This document shows, one piece after another, positions 34,684-43,743 of a DNA stretch of 64,000 nt. This DNA is from Gammaproteobacteria bacterium (GTDB lineage: Bacteria; Pseudomonadota; Gammaproteobacteria; HTCC5015). Location of the stretch: positions 124,001 to 188,000 of the forward strand of contig JACDDA010000003.1 in assembly GCA_013817245.1 (NCBI GenBank). The letters are read 5' to 3'. The translations under genes were made by a program, and so were the position numbers. The notes under the pieces are model-generated. The model saw nothing but the letters and a program-made list of their open reading frames with translations. It was not told the DNA's origin and did no database searches. Position 1 is the first letter of the stretch. Each line of letters starts with the position of its first letter.

Positions 34684-35880
34684 TTACTTCAAAAAACCCA
34701 CCATGCCTAACCGCAAAACATCGCGCGTAAAGTCACAGGCATAACCTACCCATGCATCATTTAAGAAACGGCCGGTAGAATATTCTTTAGCTACACCGTA
34801 ACCGCCTAAAATTTGCATGGCACGTTCTGCATTTTTAATCGCAACATCTACCGCCATCGTTTTTGCCGCAGGGCCTTTTAACGTACCGGCTTCAAATGGA
34901 TTTGTTTCCACCGCTTTTGCCGCATCCCACACCATTAAACGTGCAGCTTGTAAGTCGCAATACATATCCGCTAATTTCAACGCAACTGCTTGGTGTTCAA
35001 TAATCGGCTGACCCCAGCTATTACGTTCTTTTGCGTATTGCAGTGCATATTCATACGACGCACGTGCTAAACCAATAAAACACGCCGCTAAACAAACCGG
35101 CATTTGTGGTAATTGCGCGAATAACATCAATGCGCCACCTTCTTCACCAATCCGATCAGTGACAGGTACTTTGACATTATCCAAATAAACTTCAGCGTGA
35201 TAAGACGTGTGCCAGCCAATTAATTTAGTACGCTTAGCAATTTGTAAACCGGGCGCATTCGCAGGCACATAAAAAATAGACACGCCTTCAACTTGTGGTT
35301 TGCTTGAATCAGTGCGCGCTAAAATAAAATACGCATCGGAAATACCCGCATTGGTAATAAATGCCGATTTTTGACCATTTAAAATATAATGATCACCTTC
35401 GCGCTTCGCTTGGGTTTTCATGCCAAATTTAGCATCGGGATATGGACAAAATAATTCTGAACCCGCCACGTTCGGTTCACTTTGTGCACCACTAAACATG
35501 AAACAATCGGATGCATCGATTTGACCAAAAATACGTTTCTTTTGTTCGTCGTTACCGCCAACCATGAGCAACAAAGCCATGCTCGCCGTTAAACTAAAAT
35601 AATCGGCGGCAATGCTGACATCAGCAGCGCCTAATTCTTCAAGAATCAGTGTCGTATCAAATAATGTGGCGCCAATACCGCCATACTCTTCCGGCACAAA
35701 TAATTTAGTAAAGCCCAGTTCTACACCTTTTTGTACCATCGGTTTGCATAAAGGCCATGGGTCGGTGTCATCGCCTAAATGATGAAGCTTTTCCACAATC
35801 GGTTTAATTTCTTTCTGCGCAAAATCTCTAGCGGTTTTTTGCAGCATGAGCTGCTCTTCACTTAAGGTAAAATCGACCAT
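34684..35880 (-). CDS. Acyl-CoA dehydrogenase with altered catalytic segment
   Basis: The FAD-dependent acyl-CoA dehydrogenase fold is clear: N-terminal helices, middle beta domain (SGAQSEPNVAGSELF, ILNGQKSAFITNAG) and the C-terminal helical domain (QAVALKLADMYCDLQAARLMVW, ILGGYGVAKEYSTGRFLND). In the final helix the usual catalytic YEGT is replaced by CDFT, so Asp383 stands where Glu normally is. Either the base is conservatively changed or the enzyme works on an unusual acyl-CoA. The start at 35880 (MVDFTLS) follows GGGGAT. A Tat-signal gene is divergent 164 bases away. Confidence 0.88.
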   Translation of the reverse strand: MVDFTLSEEQLMLQKTARDFAQKEIKPIVEKLHHLGDDTDPWPLCKPMVQKGVELGFTKLFVPEEYGGIGATLFDTTLILEELGAADVSIAADYFSLTASMALLLMVGGNDEQKKRIFGQIDASDCFMFSGAQSEPNVAGSELFCPYPDAKFGMKTQAKREGDHYILNGQKSAFITNAGISDAYFILARTDSSKPQVEGVSIFYVPANAPGLQIAKRTKLIGWHTSYHAEVYLDNVKVPVTDRIGEEGGALMLFAQLPQMPVCLAACFIGLARASYEYALQYAKERNSWGQPIIEHQAVALKLADMYCDLQAARLMVWDAAKAVETNPFEAGTLKGPAAKTMAVDVAIKNAERAMQILGGYGVAKEYSTGRFLNDAWVGYACDFTRDVLRLGMVGFLK

Positions 35881-36044
35881 AGTTATCCCCAATTAATGAT
35901 TTCAACGTACATTTTGGATTGCCTTCGACAGGGGCATATACTAGCCTTGCTAGCGAATGATGGCCAATGTTGATGGTGCTTTTAGCCGCAAAAATACGCA
36001 CGTAAACCCTGACGATATTTACTTAGACGACAAGGAAATCACCC

Positions 36045-36614
36045 ATGTCTATTGATCGACGCGAATTTCTCAAAACCGGCATAAAAGCGGGTGCTATTGG
36101 CGCTCTTACTTTTACCGTGGGCGGCTTACCGATGCTACTTACGCCCGCTGAAGCGCAGGCCAAAAAATTACCGTTCAAAATTCTCAGTAACAGCGAAGCC
36201 GATACCTTAGCGGCTTTTGGTGAGGCACTGCTGCCCGGCGCGGCAAAAGCGGGAATTGCGCATTTTGTCGACCAACAGTTGGCCGTCGCACCCGCAGATT
36301 GTTTATTAATGATTCGTTATATGGACGTACCGCCGCCTTATGTTGGTTTTTATAAAGCCTGTTTAAATGCATTGGATCTTGCAGCGCGCCAACAATTAAA
36401 AAAACCACTGAGCAAATTCACGGCTGCAGAAGCGGAAGCTTTTGTCGGAAAAATTGCGCAACAAAATCCGGAAGGCTGGCAAGCACCACCATCGGCATTT
36501 GCTTATTTTGTGATGCGTGCAGATGCGGTGGACGTGGTGTACGGCACCCCTGAAGGTTTTGAAAAATTAGGCGTGCCTTATATGCCGCATATCATGCCGC
36601 CAACGGCTTGGTAA
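36045..36614 (+). CDS. Tat-exported gluconate 2-dehydrogenase subunit 3-like protein
   Basis: The N-terminus has a twin-arginine signal (RREFLKTG) with a hydrophobic core and cleavage near AEAQA (about residue 37). The rest (NSEADTLAAFGEALLPGA, IRYMDVPP, FTAAEAEAFVGKI) fits the small subunit 3 family of membrane-bound gluconate/sorbitol-type dehydrogenases, which carries the cofactor-loaded GMC subunit through the Tat route. Its expected partner, a GMC flavoprotein, is found at 44780, about 8 kb away, rather than next door. AAGGAA precedes the start. It ends 11 bases before the convergent kinase gene. Confidence 0.85.
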   Translation: MSIDRREFLKTGIKAGAIGALTFTVGGLPMLLTPAEAQAKKLPFKILSNSEADTLAAFGEALLPGAAKAGIAHFVDQQLAVAPADCLLMIRYMDVPPPYVGFYKACLNALDLAARQQLKKPLSKFTAAEAEAFVGKIAQQNPEGWQAPPSAFAYFVMRADAVDVVYGTPEGFEKLGVPYMPHIMPPTAW

Positions 36615-36625
36615 CGTGAACTCAT

Positions 36626-39004
36626 TTAAGTATGTTGCGGCAAGGTAAAAAAGAATGTGCTGCCCTTGCCGTATTCGGATTCAACCCACATTTTTCCGCC
36701 ATGATTTTCGATAATTTTTTTACACAACGCTAAGCCTATACCGGTACCTGCGAATTCATCACGCCCATGTAATCGCGCGAAAATAGCAAATATCTTAGCG
36801 AAATCTTGCTGCCGAATCCCAATCCCATTATCAGTAATCGCAAACTGCCAGTATTTCATGGCTTTTTTATTTTCAAAATGAGAAAGTGATAATGGACTGG
36901 CCGTTATTTTAATCACAGGATTTTTGTGCGGACAAAACTTAATAGCGTTATTAATCAAGTTTAACAGCACACGTCCTACTTGGGTCGTATTCCCCGCCAC
37001 TACGGGCAAATTCTCAAACGTAATAATCGCCAATCGTTCTTGCACAATTAAGCGCATGCTATCAATTACATCGTACATTAATTTTTGCATATCAATCGCA
37101 GAAAAATCCTGCACAGATTTTAGCTTAGCGTAGATCAATACATCTTCTATCATGTCACGCGAACGTCGCGCCGCTTTAACAATAAAACCAATGTAACGTT
37201 TTGCATCTGCGTCTAAATTCCCGTCCAAATGCTCAGCCAAAATATCGGCGTACATACCCACCGTGCGCAATGGCTCTTGCATATCATGCGAAGAAATATA
37301 AGCAAAACGCTCGAGCTGGTTATTGGACTGCTCCAAGCCAGACACTAGCTGTTGTAGCTTTTCATTATTTTCAGCTAAAGAATTTGAATAACTATTACGA
37401 ATTAACCCTTGCACAATAAAAACCAATAATACATACACCCACACTACCGTAAACACCAGACCAACCAACAAAATACCCCAGGCTTCTAATGTATTTTCAC
37501 TCCACACCCGTGCTTGCTTAGTTGTTAAAATCCATGCTCGATTAGCAACTGATAATTTTTTGTGGTTAATTAGATAACCACTAGAAAAAACTACCGGTTG
37601 GTTTTTAACATATTCCGTAGAATTAAAAATAAACTCGGCATTTTCTGCATCGGTAATTGTTAACACCAAATTATGCTCTTTTAACAACTCAATGACCGGC
37701 GCAAAAGTATCTTTTAAATAAAAGGCTCCCACAACAAACCCCTGAAAATCTTTGGCAGGAAAATAGCTATCAGGAAGTGCGGGCTTGATACGCGAAACAG
37801 TACTGCTGCCTTTATAAATCGCTTTGAACACCAAAACTGCTGATTCATTGGGATTTAAAACTCGCTGTACTTTTTCCGAAATAATAACTTCTCGCGTAGT
37901 AGCGGCTCGTAATAAAGCTCGGCTTCTCCGCTTATCACTTAAAACATCAAAGCCTAAGGTCGCCGAAGTATCAAGGGCTGAATTAGTAAAATAGAGAGGG
38001 GCATAATAAGGCTGCTTATGAGAAATCTCGCGATTACCTTTTTCATTGAATTGCCAAATAACAAAATCGGTTACGCCTTCCATTTGTCTGCGTCGTTCAT
38101 ACTCACGACGCTGTTCAAAACGAACAAAAGGTACCCAATTTAATACTTGTATGCCGCGATACTTAGTAACAAAAGAATCTGTAAATACTTTAAATTCATC
38201 CGCCGTAACCTGATCGGAAGCATTATAAAAACTCGCCACCGCTGAAACATGTTCTAAATATAAATCTAATTGCCGCTCAAGTACGCTGGCTACTTGTTGC
38301 GACCATTGTTGAAACAACACGCTTTCGCGCGTTTGATTACGACTGTTCACCGCTTGAAACAATAAAATAACCGCTACAAAAACTATTGACGTTGCTAACA
38401 CCACCGCCGCTTTATGATAACGCTGCACGCGTTTATCAAACAGCATCAATATTAAAGGGGTAACAATCGCGATTCCCAAACTATCGCCAAACCACCAAGT
38501 GATGGCTGTATAAAACCAATCTTTACCGTGTAAGGCTTCCGCCAAATATAATCCGAACGTGCCAAATGCCGCCGAAATAAGACAGGTCACCGGCGCACAC
38601 ACCAACATGAGCCAAGCGAGTTGACGCTCGCTTTGTAAATATGCGGGCGTTTCTACATAACGCCGCTGAATCCAATAACCGGCTACACCTACTTGTAAAG
38701 CTGTGCCGCATGCAATAACACTCGCAGCAAGCACTAACAACCACAAAGGAATTGAAGCATTGGAAAAAGTATAAAGACTGATTAAAAACTGACCTAAGAA
38801 TGCCGCCGCGCAAGCGGAATAACCATAAATTAATAAAACGCCCAGCGCCAAACCGACGGGTAACCACGGCAACGTAGCATAAGAAAAAGGAATATTAATA
38901 TTTAAACACAAGGCCGCTAAGATGCAGTAAATAGCGGTAATAACAATAATTTTAATTATCCACGGAATAATAACTACTTTGATATTCAAGCTGACTCCCT
39001 GCAT
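36626..39004 (-). CDS. MASE1-CHASE hybrid-free sensor histidine kinase
   Basis: About seven or eight hydrophobic helices (residues ~10-205) match a MASE1 sensor, followed by a periplasmic CHASE domain (235-430; YRGIQVLNWVPFV, MEGVTDFVIWQF), another helix (505-530), a HisKA domain with the phospho-acceptor in FAYISSHDMQEPLRT (about His568), and an HATPase with LINNAIKFCP, DNGIGI and GTGIGLALCKKI. No receiver domain is attached and no response regulator is adjacent, so it is an orphan kinase. The kinase core is of the phytochrome-like type. The ATG at 39004 is used; a TTG six codons later has a better GGGAG box. Confidence 0.88.
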   Translation of the reverse strand: MQGVSLNIKVVIIPWIIKIIVITAIYCILAALCLNINIPFSYATLPWLPVGLALGVLLIYGYSACAAAFLGQFLISLYTFSNASIPLWLLVLAASVIACGTALQVGVAGYWIQRRYVETPAYLQSERQLAWLMLVCAPVTCLISAAFGTFGLYLAEALHGKDWFYTAITWWFGDSLGIAIVTPLILMLFDKRVQRYHKAAVVLATSIVFVAVILLFQAVNSRNQTRESVLFQQWSQQVASVLERQLDLYLEHVSAVASFYNASDQVTADEFKVFTDSFVTKYRGIQVLNWVPFVRFEQRREYERRRQMEGVTDFVIWQFNEKGNREISHKQPYYAPLYFTNSALDTSATLGFDVLSDKRRSRALLRAATTREVIISEKVQRVLNPNESAVLVFKAIYKGSSTVSRIKPALPDSYFPAKDFQGFVVGAFYLKDTFAPVIELLKEHNLVLTITDAENAEFIFNSTEYVKNQPVVFSSGYLINHKKLSVANRAWILTTKQARVWSENTLEAWGILLVGLVFTVVWVYVLLVFIVQGLIRNSYSNSLAENNEKLQQLVSGLEQSNNQLERFAYISSHDMQEPLRTVGMYADILAEHLDGNLDADAKRYIGFIVKAARRSRDMIEDVLIYAKLKSVQDFSAIDMQKLMYDVIDSMRLIVQERLAIITFENLPVVAGNTTQVGRVLLNLINNAIKFCPHKNPVIKITASPLSLSHFENKKAMKYWQFAITDNGIGIRQQDFAKIFAIFARLHGRDEFAGTGIGLALCKKIIENHGGKMWVESEYGKGSTFFFTLPQHT

Positions 39005-39112
39005 GCTCGTTAATTTAGTACCTGACTTTAGCCGCCATCCATTAAGTCTTTTTACTAAGAGGCATTCTGTGCGAAAGCCAGAAGCAACGCAAGACTCGCA
39101 ATTGCTACTGCA

Positions 39113-40363
39113 TTAATTTTGTGGCGCTTCTAATGCCGCAGCTGAAATGCCCGCAATATAAGCACTCGCCCATGCCCACTGAAAATTAAAACCGCCGATA
39201 CGACCGTCTACATCACAAACTTCTCCACACAAAAATAAACCCGGGCATACCCTCGACTGCATTCGCGCAACATCTATTTCAGTTAAAGGAATACCACCGG
39301 CGGTAACTTCCGCATGAGTAAAACTACGACTGCCGGTAATGGGTACGGTCATTGTAAAAAGATTATTCGTTAACCTTTGGCGAGCATCGCGGCGTAATTG
39401 ATCGCAGGGCTCTTCAAGAGCAATGCCGCTTTCTTCGCAAAGCGCATCGGCTAAGCGCGCGGGTAAATATATTTTTAAAAAATTACGCACTGTTTTGCGG
39501 CCACCTTCGCGTAATGCAGCCGAAAAATTTTCTATCGTCATCTGCGGCAGCCAATTGATATGCAAATTTAAATTGTCTTGCGCGTGTTGCGCGGCTAACC
39601 AGTAACGACTGACATCCAATACTACGGGTCCCGACAAGCCAAAGTGCGCGCACAATAATGAATCGGTAAAACTAATGACGCTTTTCCCCGCCGTATTTAC
39701 TAAAGATAAATTTGCCGGCAATGTCAGTCCAGACAATGTAGTCAGAAAATGGGTGTTAGGTAATAACAAAGGAACTAAAGCGGGCAAGATGGCTGGCGTA
39801 AGGCTGTGACCTAAACTTTGCGCGAAGGTGTAACCCGCGCCATCAGAGCCTGACTTCGGCAAACTTTTTCCACCCGTCGCTAAAATAACTTTTTTTGCAT
39901 GCACGGAATTACCGGTGCCGGTAATAATAAATTCTTTATCATTACGAATAAGGGTTTGCACACGGTATTGATTAATTAATTTAACATTCGATTTTTGTAG
40001 CGCTTGCAATAAAGCCGCTAACACATCATGCGCGTTATCACTGACCGGAAATAATTTTCCCGTTTCTTCTTTTTTTAAATTCACGCCATGTTGTTTAAAA
40101 AATGCGACGGTGGCGGCGACATCGAAACGACGTAACACTTTTTTTATAATATTGCGTGAGCCGCCCGCATAATCTTCAGCATTCACTTCGCAATGTGTCA
40201 CATTACAACGACCACCGCCCGCAACTAAGATTTTAGCGCCGGTTTTTTTGGCGCCTTCCAGCACCAAAATTTTTGCATTAGGCGAAGTTTGCGCCGCCCA
40301 AATCGCCGCCATCAAGCCAGCAGCACCCGCACCAATAATTGCAATATCGCAGGTATCAGACAT
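39113..40363 (-). CDS. HI0933/BaiN-family flavoprotein oxidoreductase
   Basis: An FAD-binding protein with the N-terminal dinucleotide motif IIGAGAAGLMAAIWAA (about residues 9-24), ILVAGGGRCNVTH typical of the HI0933 (YhiN/BaiN) family, and the terminal GRIGGFNFQWAWASAYIAG. BaiN reduces bile-acid double bonds in clostridia, but most bacterial members have no known substrate. Length of 416 residues is normal. Lies alone between the kinase and the alpha/beta hydrolase. Confidence 0.87.
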   Translation of the reverse strand: MSDTCDIAIIGAGAAGLMAAIWAAQTSPNAKILVLEGAKKTGAKILVAGGGRCNVTHCEVNAEDYAGGSRNIIKKVLRRFDVAATVAFFKQHGVNLKKEETGKLFPVSDNAHDVLAALLQALQKSNVKLINQYRVQTLIRNDKEFIITGTGNSVHAKKVILATGGKSLPKSGSDGAGYTFAQSLGHSLTPAILPALVPLLLPNTHFLTTLSGLTLPANLSLVNTAGKSVISFTDSLLCAHFGLSGPVVLDVSRYWLAAQHAQDNLNLHINWLPQMTIENFSAALREGGRKTVRNFLKIYLPARLADALCEESGIALEEPCDQLRRDARQRLTNNLFTMTVPITGSRSFTHAEVTAGGIPLTEIDVARMQSRVCPGLFLCGEVCDVDGRIGGFNFQWAWASAYIAGISAAALEAPQN

Positions 40364-40409
40364 AACGAGACATCATCCCTGATAAAAAAACGCGTGAATG
40401 GAAAATATT

Positions 40410-41231
40410 TTAAATAGCTAATGTGCGATGTTGTTGCAAGAAAGGTAAAACCGCCGCGTTAAAAAGTTCAGGCCGTTCTACATTTGAGACGTGTCCCGCT
40501 TTTGGTAATTCGCGGAAAATAGCGCCGGGAATATTATCGGCCATATGTTTAACGTATTCCGGCAAAGCAATCCGATCTTCTTCACCCACCACGCATAAAG
40601 TGGGTACTGTGATCGTATTAAACTCGGGGAATGACGTATAACGTGTTACACAGTCTAAGGTTTTCATATACGACTCGGCGTGTAACTCGGCCAAACTATC
40701 AACTAACAATTGAAACTTATCCGGTGTCACTGAAACGCCAGCTAAACTTTTTGCTACATCGGGTGCAATATCGGCCGGCGTTTTACCGTCTAATAAAGGT
40801 TGTTTGCGTAAAGCTAAAAATTTATCAACTTCTTCTGCGCTTGCAACTTTTTTAGAGCCTGCGCTGGTATCACACAACGTTAATGTTGCGACTCTTTCTG
40901 GATAACGCGCATAGAAATCTAAACTAATGCGCCCGCCCATCGACAATCCCATAATGTGTGCTTTACGAGCGCCAAAATGATCCATGATGCGTAATAAGTC
41001 TTGGCTAAAATCTGCAAAATTTAATGGGCCAGCGTAATCATCTGATTCACCATAACCACGCGCATCCCAAGCAACCGCCGTTAAAAATTCACTAAATGCA
41101 CTCACTTGCGCGCGCCAATTAGTTTTATTACCACCAATGCCGTGCATCATAATTAATAAAGGGCCAGCACCTGCAACATCCACCGCGATCTGTGGCTGGC
41201 CGGCAATTTTAATTGTTTGAATATTTTGCAT
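40410..41231 (-). CDS. Alpha/beta hydrolase, enol-lactonase/NicD-like
   Basis: A 273-residue alpha/beta hydrolase. The nucleophile elbow is GLSMG (Ser97); the likely acid is Asp219 in GEEDR and the base His247 in AGHVSN; the oxyanion stretch is HGIGG. The nearest families by eye are 3-oxoadipate enol-lactonases and other small-molecule hydrolases. Because a NicX-type dioxygenase lies directly upstream, a deformylase role like NicD (N-formylmaleamate to maleamate) is attractive but unproven. The start at 41231 (MQNIQT) is chosen because the upstream 34 residues look non-coding. A terminator separates it from nicX. Confidence 0.82.
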   Translation of the reverse strand: MQNIQTIKIAGQPQIAVDVAGAGPLLIMMHGIGGNKTNWRAQVSAFSEFLTAVAWDARGYGESDDYAGPLNFADFSQDLLRIMDHFGARKAHIMGLSMGGRISLDFYARYPERVATLTLCDTSAGSKKVASAEEVDKFLALRKQPLLDGKTPADIAPDVAKSLAGVSVTPDKFQLLVDSLAELHAESYMKTLDCVTRYTSFPEFNTITVPTLCVVGEEDRIALPEYVKHMADNIPGAIFRELPKAGHVSNVERPELFNAAVLPFLQQHRTLAI

Positions 41232-41303
41232 GATGTAACTCGTGTCATGATTGCAAGAACACGTACGCTGAATACGTTGGGTACGCAAGACATCCATGCC
41301 AAT

Positions 41304-41334
41304 AAAAAAATTGCCGCGCGTTAAACACGGCAAT
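41304..41334 (-). terminator. Intrinsic terminator after the NicX-like gene
   Basis: On the minus strand ATTGCCGTG and CGCGGCAAT pair over 9 positions (one G-T) with a 7-base loop, then run into eight T. It stands 17 bases after the dioxygenase stop, so the following hydrolase gene needs read-through or its own promoter. Confidence 0.82.
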
Positions 41335-41351
41335 GATAAGTTAAAAAAGGA

Positions 41352-42398
41352 TTAAGCCAATTCGCCTTGCAATATGCCATCTTTAATAATGATCTTGCCA
41401 TCGAGATCAATCGTGGTGTTACGCACAGGCAAATCATAATGACCCAAGGTGTAACGACCCGCTGAAGGATTCGCACCCGTGGAATATAAAAAGTTACCGG
41501 CAAATGCGCGTTGTTCAGTGCAATTTACTTCGCCTTTGTCATACATAATCAGCGCATCCCAACGCGCGCCAGGATTCATGCCCCAACCAACGTGTGATAC
41601 ACCGTACGCATTTTTATCGCCCCATGCCGCAAAATAACTGCGCATGATTTCTGCATCAAAATGATCGCCTTGAATATCGACAACAAAATCATCTTCGATA
41701 ATTAATTTAATAGGATTTTCTAAATAACGCTTAAAGGTTAAATTGATATCACCACGATCTAATACCAGCACACCATTAGTAGAATGCACCGCAGGAAAAC
41801 AACTATTAATGCCACCTGGCCAACTAGACAACTGACCCGGGTTATCTGAAATACCAAAATTGCCACCCACACGTGCACCCGTCATGGTAACGGTTAAATC
41901 AGTACCCGCTTTTGATGTGACTTTCATCAATTTGGCTTTTTGCATCATTTCTTTGCCGGCTTGAATTTTTGGTTTTAATGCAGGATTAGGCGGCAGACGT
42001 TCTAAAACTTCAGGATGCTCATTACTGATATAAACACTGCGTGCACCGGAACCTAAAATAATCGGTGTTTCAGGCGAATGAATCACGCCTTCCACCGTTA
42101 AATCAGCAATAAAACCCACACTGGTTAACGCTTTTAATACTGGTTCCAATTCACCAATCACATACGATGAACCCGTTGAACGCACCGGCACGGGTGCATC
42201 CTGCGGCAATGTCGGCAAGATAATATGGAAAGGACGCGCACCAATGCGCAATAAAGCGAGTTCAGATAAATGCACGTTAATTTCACGCGATTGGGTTTCC
42301 GACAAAATCGCTACCACATCGCCTTTTTTGACGTTGCAACATTCAAACATGTAAACAAAACTATCAATCCATTTGCCTTCAATACGATCTTTCAACAT
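41352..42398 (-). CDS. NicX-type 2,5-dihydroxypyridine 5,6-dioxygenase family protein
   Basis: The fold is that of the M29-related NicX family: iron-dependent ring-cleaving dioxygenases that look like thermophilic aminopeptidases. In the 348-residue product (start 42398 after AGGAG), His269, His320 and Asp322 (SHVGWG and GHYDLP) sit at nearly the same positions as the Fe(II) ligands I recall for Pseudomonas putida NicX (His265, His318, Asp320). That enzyme opens 2,5-dihydroxypyridine in nicotinate breakdown. The rest of the nic pathway is absent here, so the true substrate may be a related hydroxylated N-heterocycle. A plain aminopeptidase is less likely. Confidence 0.78.
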   Translation of the reverse strand: MLKDRIEGKWIDSFVYMFECCNVKKGDVVAILSETQSREINVHLSELALLRIGARPFHIILPTLPQDAPVPVRSTGSSYVIGELEPVLKALTSVGFIADLTVEGVIHSPETPIILGSGARSVYISNEHPEVLERLPPNPALKPKIQAGKEMMQKAKLMKVTSKAGTDLTVTMTGARVGGNFGISDNPGQLSSWPGGINSCFPAVHSTNGVLVLDRGDINLTFKRYLENPIKLIIEDDFVVDIQGDHFDAEIMRSYFAAWGDKNAYGVSHVGWGMNPGARWDALIMYDKGEVNCTEQRAFAGNFLYSTGANPSAGRYTLGHYDLPVRNTTIDLDGKIIIKDGILQGELA

Positions 42399-42773
42399 TA
42401 CGGAACTCCTAGAAAACAAACGTAGGCATATCGGCTAAGAAACACAATGCGCCGCAATAAGGGACAAATACTAAAGGAAATGGTGGTCTCGACTAGACCG
42501 AATAGCTAATGCTTTTTGGAATGCCCCCCATAACTTTCAGTGTGGAGCACAATACAAAACACCTTAATCCACGTATTCCACCCCGGAATTCAGGTCTTTA
42601 TGGTGATTGTGAAGGCGATACGGGGAAAAGTAATAATAAAGAGACGCTACCCTTATTCGATCAACGCACAACATGATCCGTTAATAAGATTGCAGCACGT
42701 GTATTTTTCTTTTTGAAATTACGGATAACACACCGCCGATCTTCAAGATCGTCGGTGTGATCTTTTACATCAT
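42399..42773. other. 375-base gap before the NicX-like gene, with a strong hairpin
   Basis: No ORF of note is seen. At 42729-42759, CACACCGCCGATCTT pairs with AAGATCGTCGGTGTG (15 positions, one mismatch), 15 bases after the stop of the hydratase gene. The following minus-strand sequence TTATCCGTAATTT is a poor T-run, so it may be a weak terminator for the hydratase or an RNA-stability element. The remainder should hold the promoter of the NicX-like gene, which I could not pin down. Confidence 0.55.
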
Positions 42774-43544
42774 TTAAGGTGCACTACTGATCGTGACACT
42801 GACTTTACCTAACGCACCAAAATCGGCGGTGATTTGATCACCTAACTGTACATGCACCAGCCGGGTTAACGCGCCTGGTGCAATATATTGACCTGCACGC
42901 AAGATCTGACCATTTTGCACGCCATGATTAGCCAACCAAACTAAGGCATTCAAAGGATCGCCTAATACAATACTGCCTTGGCCTTGTTCAACGACATTGT
43001 TATTACACGACACAAATACTTTCGCTTGTTTCGCGGTTTCAGGTCCCCAATCAAAAACACTTGGCCCAACAATCACGCCTACATTCACGCCATTGGCGGC
43101 CACTAAGGGCAAACCACCAAATTTAAAAGGATCTATATAACAAGACCAATTCACTTCTAACATTGGCACTACGGCTTTAATCGCTGGCAAAATAGTGTGC
43201 ACATCATAAGGTTGTCCTAGGTCTACTAAATCTTGACCTAGCAAAAAACCGATTTCAGGTTCGACACTGATAGGTTCATGGCGCAAGGGCCATACCGCCG
43301 GAGAATGGTATAGCGTGCGAGCAAAAATGCGGCCACTAAAGGGAGCTTTAATATTGAGAAATTTTTGGCCTTCAATGGTGGTCGCACCTACTTTCCAACC
43401 GATTACTACTGCATCTTCTACTAGAGCATCCGCCACTGCATACGCCTCTTCTAAAGAAGCAGGAATATGTTCTGGTGTTATCTCAAAGGCTTCCCGTTTT
43501 TGATACGCTTTTCGCAAAGCACTGGCCAATCGTTCTACGCTCAT
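42774..43544 (-). CDS. 2-keto-4-pentenoate hydratase / 4-oxalocrotonate decarboxylase family enzyme
   Basis: The hydratase/decarboxylase fold is recognised by GWKVGATTIEGQKFL, the metal-binding VEPEIGFLLGQDL (two Glu separated by one residue) and GSIVLGDPLNALVWLAN. Members act late in meta-cleavage of aromatic rings, hydrating 2-oxopent-4-enoate or decarboxylating oxalocrotonate with Mg. Length is 256 residues from the ATG at 43544, which follows AGGGA. It is transcribed toward the NicX-like gene but separated from it by a hairpin. Substrate cannot be settled from sequence. Confidence 0.85.
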   Translation of the reverse strand: MSVERLASALRKAYQKREAFEITPEHIPASLEEAYAVADALVEDAVVIGWKVGATTIEGQKFLNIKAPFSGRIFARTLYHSPAVWPLRHEPISVEPEIGFLLGQDLVDLGQPYDVHTILPAIKAVVPMLEVNWSCYIDPFKFGGLPLVAANGVNVGVIVGPSVFDWGPETAKQAKVFVSCNNNVVEQGQGSIVLGDPLNALVWLANHGVQNGQILRAGQYIAPGALTRLVHVQLGDQITADFGALGKVSVTISSAP

Positions 43545-43743
43545 TAATAAATCCCTATAGTGGCGGTTATTTAGCCTAAAATTCACAGTAGGCTTTATAT
43601 TAGTTAAATTATGCTAAGCAGAAGTTCTTTATAAACGTACGCAAATTTAAGCGGGACGTTAGAACGTCTCTGTAGCGGGTAACCCATAGGCTTAATTTAT
43701 ACTATATCGTAACGCGAATAAAACATTTAGGTTACAAATATTT

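Noticed and set aside
41352-42398. Leucyl aminopeptidase (M29) instead of a NicX dioxygenase
   Set aside because: The histidine and aspartate positions match the NicX iron site more closely than the two-metal M29 site, though only a tree can settle this.
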